This document shows, piece by piece, positions 29,154-36,415 of a stretch of 50,319 bases of DNA; position 1 is the first letter of the stretch, and the number at the start of each line of letters is the position of its first letter. Under the pieces are notes generated by a model. That model was given only the letters and a program-made list of their open reading frames with translations, did not search any database and was not told the origin of the DNA. Made by a program: the position numbers and the translations under genes. Source of the DNA: CAZHMN01 sp964533705 (GTDB taxonomy: Bacteria; Electryoneota; B3-LCP); the NCBI GenBank assembly GCA_964533705.1, contig CAZHMN010000011.1, positions 1 through 50,319 of the forward strand, given 5' to 3'.

Positions 29154-29336
29154 ATGATCACTGTTGAAAAAAAAGAAGATATGCAACCCATTTGTCCGCA
29201 CTGTAAAGTAGAGTTAACCAAAATCTTTTTTAGAGATCTCAAGTATGACTGGGGGAAACGTTACGTATACTTCTGTCCGGAATGCCGGGCCTGTCTTGGC
29301 GTTTCCCACCGCAAAGGTCCAATGTTCGGTTTTTGA
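29154..29336 (+). CDS. Small double-CxxC zinc-ribbon protein
   Basis: A 60-residue protein with two Cys pairs (CPHC and CPEC) about 34 residues apart, so a zinc ribbon is likely. Between them is a basic aromatic stretch (FFRDLKYDWGKRYVYF), and the tail is VSHRKGPMFGF. The function is unknown. ATG 29154 lies 6 bases after AGAGG; ATG 29151 is too close to it. The stop TGA overlaps the start of the second copy of the carboxyltransferase 3' end, so the gene lies between two direct repeats. Confidence 0.75.
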   Translation: MITVEKKEDMQPICPHCKVELTKIFFRDLKYDWGKRYVYFCPECRACLGVSHRKGPMFGF

Positions 29337-29398
29337 GATGCTGCGCAACAAGGCGGACTAGAACCCCAAGAAAAAGCACGGAAATATCCCGTTGTAAT
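29335..29398 (+). repeat. Duplicated 3' end of the carboxyltransferase gene, copy 2 (decayed)
   Basis: Matches 29000-29063 with 6 differences, one of which creates an in-frame TAG. It is not translated as part of the carboxyltransferase. It is 335 bp away from copy 1, giving a tandem duplication unit that carries the zinc-ribbon gene. Confidence 0.9.
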
Positions 29399-29405
29399 GA
29401 ATAAT

Positions 29406-29434
29406 CCGTAGTCGGGGTCGCCCCCGACCCCGAC
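29406..29434. repeat. 29-bp palindromic repeat (CCGTAGTCGGGG family), copy 1
   Basis: Begins CCGTAG, then the inverted arms GTCGGGGTCG / CGACCCCGAC. Near-identical copies are at 34309, 40178 and 50289. This copy lies 8 bp after the decayed 3'-end repeat. Confidence 0.85.
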
Positions 29435-29449
29435 AGAAAAGACGGATGG

Positions 29450-29475
29450 CCGGGACAGCTGGATGTCCCGGTTTC
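29450..29475 (+). terminator. Hairpin, possible terminator
   Basis: A perfect 8-bp stem CCGGGACA / TGTCCCGG with loop GCTGGA, followed by TTTCTCCC. The T run is short, so termination would be weak; it could also be another member of the local palindromic repeats. Confidence 0.5.
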
Positions 29476-29587
29476 TCCCTAAAAACCCTCTATATTTCCC
29501 TTGTCTTTTTCTTCTTGCCGTGCTATATTTTCAAAATGATGGAACTGAATGCATCACCACGGGAGACAGCCACCGTCCGGAGCACCC

Positions 29588-30325
29588 ATGATCAAGCTTG
29601 AGAATTTGACCAAGGATTTCGCCCGGGTGCGGGCGGTAGATCATTTAAATCTGCATGTCGGCGCGGGGCAGATCTTCGGCTTTTTGGGGCCCAACGGAGC
29701 CGGAAAGACCACCACCATCCGCCTGATCACCGGCCTTCTCCATCCCACCTTTGGCAAGGTGCTGATTGACGGCGTGGATATGGACGAAAGGCCCCGCCAC
29801 GCCAAAGAACGCATCGGTTACGTCCCCGATCACCCCTTCCTTTACGAACGTCTCTCCGGCCGTGAATTTATCGAATTCCAGGCCCAGCTCCGCCTCATGC
29901 GCCCCCCTGCCTTTAAACCGAGACTGGAGGAATTGAGCGGCCTCTTCAGCATGGACGGCTGGCTGGACGAAAGGATCGAGAGCTACTCCCAGGGCATGCG
30001 CCAAAAAGTAGCCACGGCCGCCGCCCTGATCCACGACCCGGCATTGATCGTCCTGGATGAACCGCTGGTGGGTTTGGACCCGAAGTCAGCCAGGGTTTTT
30101 AAGGATATGCTGCGCCAGAGGGCTTCCTCGGGGGCTACTGTCTTCTTGTCCACTCACGTTCTGCCCATCGCCCAGGAACTATGCGACCGATTAGCCATAA
30201 TCTCCAGAGGACGTTTGATTGCTGAAGGGACTTTCGACGAGATCAAGAACCTCCAGGATAGCAACCTGGAGACCGCCTTCCTGCGCATCACAGAGGAACG
30301 AGAACGGCCGGAATTGAAACAATGA
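29588..30325 (+). CDS. ABC-2 type transporter ATP-binding protein
   Basis: A 245-residue ABC ATPase: Walker A GPNGAGKTTT (about 36-45), the Q-loop region, signature YSQGMRQKV, Walker B LIVLDEPLVGLDP and the H-loop STHVLP. The start at ATG 29588 (MIKLENLTKDFARVRA) fits the family; the frame extends upstream without similarity. It overlaps the permease by 4 bp (ATGA). Together they form an exporter whose substrate cannot be inferred. Confidence 0.92.
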   Translation: MIKLENLTKDFARVRAVDHLNLHVGAGQIFGFLGPNGAGKTTTIRLITGLLHPTFGKVLIDGVDMDERPRHAKERIGYVPDHPFLYERLSGREFIEFQAQLRLMRPPAFKPRLEELSGLFSMDGWLDERIESYSQGMRQKVATAAALIHDPALIVLDEPLVGLDPKSARVFKDMLRQRASSGATVFLSTHVLPIAQELCDRLAIISRGRLIAEGTFDEIKNLQDSNLETAFLRITEERERPELKQ

Positions 30326-32028
30326 TACGAGAATTCAAATCCCTGCTCTTACTGCTGGATCTGAAGCTCGCCGATACTCTGGGCGTGTTGCGTGGATTGA
30401 CTCTTTCACGCTTTTTGGGTATGGTACTTTCGGTCGCCGTCGCTGTCGGAATCGCAGCATTGGTTTATCGTTTTGACCTCTACGTCTTCGATTACCTGAT
30501 GGGCATTCCTGAACTGGGCAGGCTGGTCATTGCCCGTTTCTTCGAACTGGCGCTGCTGCTATTCTTTCTGGTGTTAATGATCTCCACGGCCTTGACCGCG
30601 CTCTCCATGCTTTATAGAGAGGATGAGCTTTCCCTCCTGCTGTCCCTTCCGGTCACCCATGCCACGATCTTCACCGCCAAGTATTTAGAAGTCATTGCCT
30701 ATAGCTCCTGGGCGCTGGTTGCTTTGACGGTGCCTTTTATTCTGTCGTATGGGGTGTATTTCGACGTGGATTGGCCCGTCTACTTCACCCTGTTCGCCGG
30801 CTTGATGCTGCCCCTCGTCCTGATTTCCGGTTCGGTGGGCGTAGCTGTAGCGCTGCTGCTGAGGTGGACGCTGGGCGGGATCCCTCGCCGCCGCCTTTTC
30901 AGATGGGGAATTGGATTACTGCTGTTGATTGTCGTCGCGGCGTTGGTGTTTACGTTTACGCACGAGAAGGCGGGGTCGAGGGGCATCGCTTACCTTTTCA
31001 CCCTGCTGGACGCCAATCGTGCCCGCGATGCATCCCTCTTACCCCATAAGTTGATCTCTCGAGGATTTACTTCAATTCTCGAAGAACGTTGGGAAACGCT
31101 GCAACGGGTCGTTTTAACCATGATCGGTCTGGCCGCTTTGATCGTGCTGCTCACGCTTGATATGGGAAAAGTCCTCTATTACCGCAGTTGGCTGGCGGTC
31201 AGCGACCGTGCACCGACGCGAGGGCGTTCCTCCGAATTTTTTAAACGCTCCTTCTGGATCATGGCCCGCTGGATTTCACCAGTCTATCGCGCCCTGCTGC
31301 GTAAGGATTTTCTGGAATTCCGCCGCTATCCGCTGCAGTGGGGACAAGCGTTTTTATTGTTGGCGTTATGGGCGTTATATCTTGTGAACATCGTCAACAT
31401 CCGTCACTTCTTCGACATAAATACCACCTTCTGGAAGATGTTGCTTTTCTATGCAAACTTCTGCTTCGCCTGCTATTTTGCGGCAGCCCTGGCGGGGCGC
31501 TTCGTATTTCCCGTCGTCAGCCTGGAAGGGCAGACCATCTGGATTTTGAAATCGGCGCCGCTGGCCATGGAGAGTTTTTTGTGGTCTAAATTCTGGCAGT
31601 CTTTCATCCCTCTATTCTTCTTGGTGGGAACCATGGTTGTCGTGGGCGACCTGATCGTGGGCGTCCATTCTGCTCTTTTTCAGGTTTCGCTGCTCTGCAT
31701 TTTCATCGTCGCTATGTCCCTGACGGCCCTCTCGCTGGGTTTGGGGGCTCTCTACGCCGATTTTTCCCAGCGCAATCCCATGAAGATCGCCAACACTCCC
31801 GGCGGAGTCCTCTGCATCTTCATCAGCCTGATCTTCATGGTGCTACTGACCACCATCTTCGCCTGGCCCACCTATCTCTACTACAAAGCGACCAACTTTC
31901 AAATGGTTTTCCCCTTGAGCGAGTGGGTTACCACGGTCATCCTCTTCATCGCCCTGGGCATCGTCGCCACCTTGCTCCCCCTGAAGTTGGGTCTGAAAGC
32001 CTTGAATTCGGACCTGAAGACCGGTTAA
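30322..32028 (+). CDS. ABC transporter permease, large ABC-2 type
   Basis: A 568-residue integral membrane protein with about 12 hydrophobic segments (for example FFELALLLFFLVLMISTALTA is split over two, LLLLIVVAALVFTF, VVTTVILFIALGIVATLLPL-like ends). The long cytoplasmic middle (GKVLYYRSWLAVSDRAP) and the KFWQSFIPLFFLVG segment are typical of large permeases paired with a single ATPase. Coupled to the ATPase gene at 29588. No substrate-binding gene is nearby, in line with export. Confidence 0.85.
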   Translation: MIREFKSLLLLLDLKLADTLGVLRGLTLSRFLGMVLSVAVAVGIAALVYRFDLYVFDYLMGIPELGRLVIARFFELALLLFFLVLMISTALTALSMLYREDELSLLLSLPVTHATIFTAKYLEVIAYSSWALVALTVPFILSYGVYFDVDWPVYFTLFAGLMLPLVLISGSVGVAVALLLRWTLGGIPRRRLFRWGIGLLLLIVVAALVFTFTHEKAGSRGIAYLFTLLDANRARDASLLPHKLISRGFTSILEERWETLQRVVLTMIGLAALIVLLTLDMGKVLYYRSWLAVSDRAPTRGRSSEFFKRSFWIMARWISPVYRALLRKDFLEFRRYPLQWGQAFLLLALWALYLVNIVNIRHFFDINTTFWKMLLFYANFCFACYFAAALAGRFVFPVVSLEGQTIWILKSAPLAMESFLWSKFWQSFIPLFFLVGTMVVVGDLIVGVHSALFQVSLLCIFIVAMSLTALSLGLGALYADFSQRNPMKIANTPGGVLCIFISLIFMVLLTTIFAWPTYLYYKATNFQMVFPLSEWVTTVILFIALGIVATLLPLKLGLKALNSDLKTG

Positions 32029-32120
32029 CGGCCTTTAGGGGCCTGATCGCTCATCCTCAAACGCAGATTCGCCGTTTCAAGTCTTGCTTTTCACCGCCAA
32101 AGTGGATATATTTGAGCGGT

Positions 32121-32504
32121 ATGAAAAATCAGACGAAAACCACTCGTATTACAGCGGATATCATCGAAAGCATGGTCAAGCGCATCGTTGAGCGATTTCA
32201 ACCCGAGAAAATCGTTCTCTTTGGTTCTTGTGCCCGCGGTGACATCACCTACGATAGCGACGTAGATCTGCTGGTGATTATGCCGGTGAAAGGACGGCGG
32301 AGGGATAAAGCAGTCGAAATCCGCCGCGCCGTCCTCGATTTCCCCGTACCCAAGGACATTGTTGTGCGAACCCCCGAAGATGTAGCCGAGTATGGTAATT
32401 TGGTTGGGACGATTTTAAAGCCAGCCTTAGAAGAGGGTAAGGTTCTGTATGAAAAGACCGTCCAAGAAACGAGATCTCGTCGGAGCATGGCTGGAAAAAG
32501 CTGA
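32121..32504 (+). CDS. MNT-type nucleotidyltransferase (antitoxin-like)
   Basis: A 127-residue minimal nucleotidyltransferase. The signature GSCARGDITYDSDVDLLV gives GS (35-36) and DxD (Asp47, Asp49). In HEPN-MNT toxin-antitoxin modules such a protein silences its HEPN partner, in some cases by AMPylation. The next gene overlaps it and is indeed a HEPN protein, but a truncated one, so the MNT gene may now be an orphan. The C-terminal tail (ETRSRRSMAGKS) runs into the overlap and may not be native. The start is ATG 32121; the frame reads upstream into the permease. Confidence 0.85.
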   Translation: MKNQTKTTRITADIIESMVKRIVERFQPEKIVLFGSCARGDITYDSDVDLLVIMPVKGRRRDKAVEIRRAVLDFPVPKDIVVRTPEDVAEYGNLVGTILKPALEEGKVLYEKTVQETRSRRSMAGKS

Positions 32505-32643
32505 TAGGGATCTCAGGTTAGCAGAGCTTGCGGTTTCGCAGCCCGATCCTCCGTGCGATCTAATCTCCTTTCATGCCCAACAGTGCGCGGAGAAGTACCT
32601 TGAGGCTGCATTGGTATGGAATGGACCATTCCATGCCACATGA
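32449..32643 (+). pseudogene. Truncated HEPN-domain protein (toxin-like)
   Basis: The 64-residue product opens like a HEPN toxin: AWLEKADRDLRLAELAV, then FHAQQCAEKYLEAALVW, the typical mid-domain helix. HEPN proteins of this type are about 125-135 residues long and carry the catalytic RxxxxxH in the missing half. The similarity stops at residue 57, exactly where a palindrome (32613-32637) begins, and the frame ends NGPFHAT. This looks like gene disruption by a repeat element rather than an assembly gap. Confidence 0.75.
32613..32637. repeat. Palindrome at the HEPN break point
   Basis: Arms GGTATGGAATGG and (A)CCATTCCATGCC are inverted copies with one T/C difference. A half copy (ACCATTCCATGCCACTAG) recurs at 33313-33330. 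Both are followed within 40 bp by GGCTGCCGACT, so they may be parts of one composite element. Confidence 0.75.
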
Positions 32644-32655
32644 CTGTAGTTTCGG

Positions 32656-32679
32656 CTGCCGACTACGGAGAGTCGGCAG
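32656..32679. repeat. Palindromic repeat, CTGCCGACT arm type
   Basis: Arms CTGCCGACT and AGTCGGCAG with loop ACGGAG. It resembles the CGAGT-type palindromes and lies 18 bp after the palindrome that breaks the HEPN gene. Confidence 0.7.
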
Positions 32680-32725
32680 TACTTAAATCCCTGTATCCGC
32701 CAGGGTGAAAGCTATTTATCGTTAG

Positions 32726-33040
32726 ATGGATATCTCGCACATCATAGAAGCAATCAGGAAGGATCGAGTCCGCATCACCGACCATGCAGATGAAGAAGCA
32801 CAGGCGGATAGGCTGACCTATGATGAAATCTTCTATTCTGTATTTCATGGTGAGATTATTAAGAACTATCCAAAGGACAGACCCTATCCGAGCTGTTTGA
32901 TATTTGGAAAAACCTTTCGCGGGAATCCGGTTCACAGTGTTTGGGCATATAATAATGAAACAAAATGGGCTGTGTTGATCACGGTTTATCGTCCTGATCC
33001 TGCTCTTTGGATTAATTGGCGAAAAAGAAGGAGAAGATAG
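32726..33040 (+). CDS. DUF4258 domain protein (probable toxin of a type II-like pair)
   Basis: A 104-residue protein with the DUF4258 layout: an N-terminal IIEAIRKDRVRITDHADEEA, then LTYDEIFYSVFHGEII, YPSCLIFGKTFRGNPVHSVW and VLITVYRPDP. DUF4258 proteins resemble the RelE/BrnT group and are often beside a small zinc-finger or HTH gene, as here. The stop TAG overlaps the GTG start of the following gene. Toxin function is inferred from this arrangement, not shown. Confidence 0.75.
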   Translation: MDISHIIEAIRKDRVRITDHADEEAQADRLTYDEIFYSVFHGEIIKNYPKDRPYPSCLIFGKTFRGNPVHSVWAYNNETKWAVLITVYRPDPALWINWRKRRRR

Positions 33041-33282
33041 TGAAGGCTTTCGATAAATGTCCGGTATGCGGCGGTGAACTGGCCGAAAAGGAGGTCGAGA
33101 AACTGCTCCGAGGCGGGAAGAATACAGCCGTCCTCATGGTTAAGGCGGATGTTTGTCTGCATTGCGGCGAGCGTCTTTATTCAAAAGCTACGATCCAGAA
33201 GTTCGAGGAGATCAGAGCGAAATTGGAGCGAAAGGAAACCGATTCCTTCAAACCGTTGGGGAAGTCGTTTCTGGTGGGGTGA
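33040..33282 (+). CDS. YgiT-type zinc-finger protein (probable antitoxin)
   Basis: An 80-residue protein with CPVCGGELAEKEVEK and a second CxxC in VCLHCGERLYS, the YgiT/MqsA-type N-terminal zinc finger. It ends with a charged helix and no HTH domain, unlike full MqsA. GTG 33040 overlaps the stop of the DUF4258 gene and follows AAGGAGAAG; a TTG at 33016 is an alternative. The pair looks like a toxin-antitoxin unit. Confidence 0.75.
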   Translation: MKAFDKCPVCGGELAEKEVEKLLRGGKNTAVLMVKADVCLHCGERLYSKATIQKFEEIRAKLERKETDSFKPLGKSFLVG

Positions 33283-33338
33283 TGAAGATTCGTTTTCGCC
33301 GGGGTGATATGAACCATTCCATGCCACTAGGCCGTGCG

Positions 33339-33358
33339 GTCGAGTCCCCGCACTCGAC
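33339..33358. repeat. Palindromic repeat, CGAGT type
   Basis: Arms GTCGAGT and ACTCGAC around CCCCGC. It lies in the spacer after the zinc-finger gene, 10 bp after a half copy of the palindrome found at the HEPN break, and is followed by a GGCTGCCGACTGCG segment. Confidence 0.7.
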
Positions 33359-33415
33359 CACAGTTCTGGCTGCCGACTGCGAAGAAACGGTGGCATACTA
33401 ATAAGGGCCTTGAAG

Positions 33416-34255
33416 ATGACCTATGAAAATCCGTATATAATTCCAGTCATTCGTGAATCCTATTGCGCATATGTCGATATTTTGGGGATAAAAAAACTCA
33501 TTGTTAAAGAGTTTAGCCGGGGAAGCGGAAGAGAGCTTTATAATAGATTCGTCGGAGTTCTTGATAAAGCTACAGAATGGTCTGAAAATGTTAACCTACC
33601 GGGAATGGAACATCTCGGTAGATGGGAATTAAGAACTTTCAGCGATAATTATGTTTGGGGCTATCCAATTGACGAGAGACTCTATTCCGTTCAATTTATT
33701 GCGTTCTTATTGTTTCTCTCTTATTTTCAAGCCTTTATGATTGCAGATGAAGAATTTTTTATTCGCGGTGGTATCTTCAGCGGTTCTTTGATAATGGATA
33801 GCAATATTGTGCTTGGATCGGCCCTTGTCGAGGCGTATAAACTGGAAAGCGAAGAAGCTGTCAATCCGCGAATCCTTATATCCCAAGAAATAATTTCTCG
33901 AATTAAGCAAGATGTTGATATTTACAATAATCAACCAGGTGAATTATTCAGGAGGCTTATTTTAGTAGATCCGGATGGCCATGCCTTCATTAACTATCTT
34001 AGCACGACTGTATTTGGGCCAAATAGTATCGAATGGGATCCTTTAAAGAAGCATAAAAGTGTTATTGAAAATCGATTGGATCAGTTTAAAAATGAGCCCA
34101 AGATTTGCTCAAAGTACGCTTGGGTTGCCAGCTATCACAACTATTGCCTAGAATCAGCTCTTAAGAATTCAAAATATTCAGACAACACGATTGAGCTTCG
34201 AGAACTTATAATTGATATACAGACCAAAACACTTGAGTTTGGTGAATATAAATAG
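33416..34255 (+). CDS. Unknown protein with class III cyclase-like motif order
   Basis: A 279-residue protein in strongly AT-rich DNA, unlike its neighbours, so probably acquired. I do not recognise it as a named family. The motif order resembles nucleotidyl cyclases of class III: a first Asp in CAYVDILGIKKL, a second in LRTFSDNYVWG, then FIRGGIFSGSLI (compare the RxGIxxG strand) and VLGSALVEAYKLESE (compare the GxxVNxAxRLE helix). If so, the two Asp would bind metal. No membrane segment or signal is seen. It sits after two toxin-antitoxin-like pairs. Start ATG 33416 or 33410. Confidence 0.7.
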   Translation: MTYENPYIIPVIRESYCAYVDILGIKKLIVKEFSRGSGRELYNRFVGVLDKATEWSENVNLPGMEHLGRWELRTFSDNYVWGYPIDERLYSVQFIAFLLFLSYFQAFMIADEEFFIRGGIFSGSLIMDSNIVLGSALVEAYKLESEEAVNPRILISQEIISRIKQDVDIYNNQPGELFRRLILVDPDGHAFINYLSTTVFGPNSIEWDPLKKHKSVIENRLDQFKNEPKICSKYAWVASYHNYCLESALKNSKYSDNTIELRELIIDIQTKTLEFGEYK

Positions 34256-34308
34256 AAGATTTGACGTAAAGCGATCACAGAATGGTTTGTAACCTCCTAG
34301 TTTATGCA

Positions 34309-34337
34309 CCGTAGTCGGGGTCGCCCCTGACCCCGAC
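34309..34337. repeat. 29-bp palindromic repeat (CCGTAGTCGGGG family), copy 2
   Basis: Same arms as the copy at 29406, with loop CCCCT. It lies 24 bp before the purL start, so it is probably in the purL leader. Confidence 0.85.
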
Positions 34338-34370
34338 CTAGGGATCTATAGATAGCAGATCTTGTCCAAA

Positions 34371-36369
34371 ATGGAAGCCGAAACTAAAGTCACCCTCACC
34401 CTCGCCCTCCAACACGGGCTGAGCGAAGAAGAATACCAGAAAATCTTGGAAATCCTGGGACGTACGCCCACCTACGCCGAGCTGGGTGTCTTCTCGGTTA
34501 TGTGGTCCGAACACTGCAGCTACAAGAACTCCATCGCCGAGCTGAAAAAGCTGCCCCGTTCCGGCCCCCGCACGCTGAAAGAAGCCGGCGAAGAGAACGC
34601 CGGTCTGGTGGACATCGGACACGGTCTGGCGGTCGCCTTCAAGATCGAATCGCACAACCACCCTTGCGCCGTCGAACCCTATCAGGGCGCCGCCACCGGC
34701 GTGGGCGGCATCATGCGCGATATTTTTACCGTGGGAGCTCGCCCCATTGCTTCGCTGGATTCGCTGCACTTCGGCCCGCTGGAAATCCCCCGCAACCGCT
34801 TCCTGATGGACGGCGTGGTGCGCGGCATCGGAGATTACGGCAACTGCCTGGGCATCCCCACCATCGCCGGTGAGGTGATCTTCCACGAAGGTTACAGCGC
34901 CAATCCCATCATCAACTGCATGGCGCTGGGCGTAGTCAGGAAGGATCGCACCGCCTCCGCTGTTGCTAAGGGCGAGGGCAATTCGGTGATCATGTTCGGA
35001 TCCCGAACCGGTCGGGACGGCATTCACGGAGCAACTTTTGCCTCGGAAGAGATTTCCGAAGAGAGCGAATCCAAGCGCTCCTCCGTGCAGGTGGGCGACC
35101 CTTTCAGTGAGAAACTCCTGCTGGAAGCCACGTTAGATTTGGTCAAGTCGGGCGTTTTAATCGGCATCCAGGACATGGGAGCGGCGGGCATCACCTGCAG
35201 TTGCAGCGAAATGGCGGCTCACGGCAAGTCGGGCATCGAGATTGACCTCGATAAAGTTCCCCTGCGGGAAGAAGGCATGACCGCCTATGAAATTCTGCTC
35301 TCGGAATCGCAGGAGAGAATGCTGGCGATTGTCGAGAAGGGCAGGGAGGAGGAAGCTGAGAAAATTCTGGATCGCTGGGAACTGCTGCACGCTCGCATCG
35401 GCCGAGTAACCTCCGACGGCCTGTTCCGGGTCTTCTTCAAAGGAGAAAAGGTCTGCGAGATTCCCGCTAATGACCTGGCATTAGGTGGAGGTACTCCGGT
35501 TTACCACCGCGAATCAAAACGCCCCCCCGATCTGGACGCCGTCAATGCCGCCAATTTGGCCCCTTACCGCCAGGAACGCGATTGGAACGTGGCCCTGCTG
35601 GGACTGCTGTCCTCGCCCAACATCTGTGATAAATCCTGGGTGACCGAACAGTATGACGGTACGGTGCGCACCAACACGGTTTTAGGCCCCGGTTCGGATG
35701 CCGCCCTGCTCTGGGTCAAGGACACCGACATGGCCCTGGCCATGACCACTGACTGCAATCCCCGCTTCGTGTACCTGAATCCCCGTCGGGGAGCGGCGTT
35801 GGCCGTAGCTGAGGCAGCTCGCAACGTCTCCTGCACCGGAGCAAAACCCATCGCCATCACCAACTGCCTGAACTTCGGCAACCCCTATAAACCCGAATCG
35901 TTTTATTTCTTCAAGGAGGCCGTCGCGGGCATGGGTGAAGCCTGTCGGGTTTTTGAAACGCCGGTCACCGGGGGCAACGTCTCGTTCTATAACGAGGCTG
36001 AAGAAGGCTCCATTCTCCCAACCCCCGTTATTGGCATGGTCGGCCTTCTGGAGGACGTTGATAAGGTCGTTCGTTCTCATTTTCAGGAAGCGGGTGACCG
36101 CATTATCCTTCTGGGGCGCACCGGGCCGGATCTGGGCGGCAGCGAATATCTCCATCACCTTCACGGTGTGCTGGCCGGAGACGCTCCGCCTCTGGATCTG
36201 GAGCTGGAAAAGCGCACTCAGNNNNNNNNNNNNNNNNNNNNNNNNNNNNNNNNNNNNNNNNNNNNNNNNNNNNNNNNNNNNNNNNNNNNNNNNNNNNNNN
36301 NNNNNNNNNNNNNNNNNNNNNTATGAGGCCCTGCCGTCGCTTTTCAGCAAAGCTTCCGCCGCTGAATAG
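34371..36369 (+). CDS. purL: Phosphoribosylformylglycinamidine synthase II, interrupted by an assembly gap
   Basis: Purine synthesis enzyme converting FGAR to FGAM with ATP and glutamine-derived ammonia. The N-terminal part shows GVFSVMWSEHCSYKNS, IKIESHNHP-like FKIESHNHPCAVEPYQGAATG, FGSRTGRDGIHGATFASEE and GIQDMGAAGITCS (read in shorter pieces, all present). An N run at 36222-36321 cuts off the C-terminal part; only YEALPSLFSKASAAE and the stop TAG remain after it. About 620 residues precede the gap, whereas PurL of this type is near 720-750, so more than 33 residues are missing. The start is ATG 34371; TTG 34362 is possible. Confidence 0.9.
36222..36321. other. Assembly gap (100 N) inside purL
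   Basis: Exactly 100 N, a placeholder length. The expected missing part of PurL suggests roughly 250-350 bases are absent. Confidence 0.97.
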
Positions 36370-36415
36370 TCCCTGTAATATTCTGGGTCTCGCTAAATTA
36401 AGCTAAAATCCTGTC

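Noticed and set aside
34338..35027. 229-residue minus-strand ORF opposite purL
   Set aside because: Antisense frame of a well supported PurL sequence.
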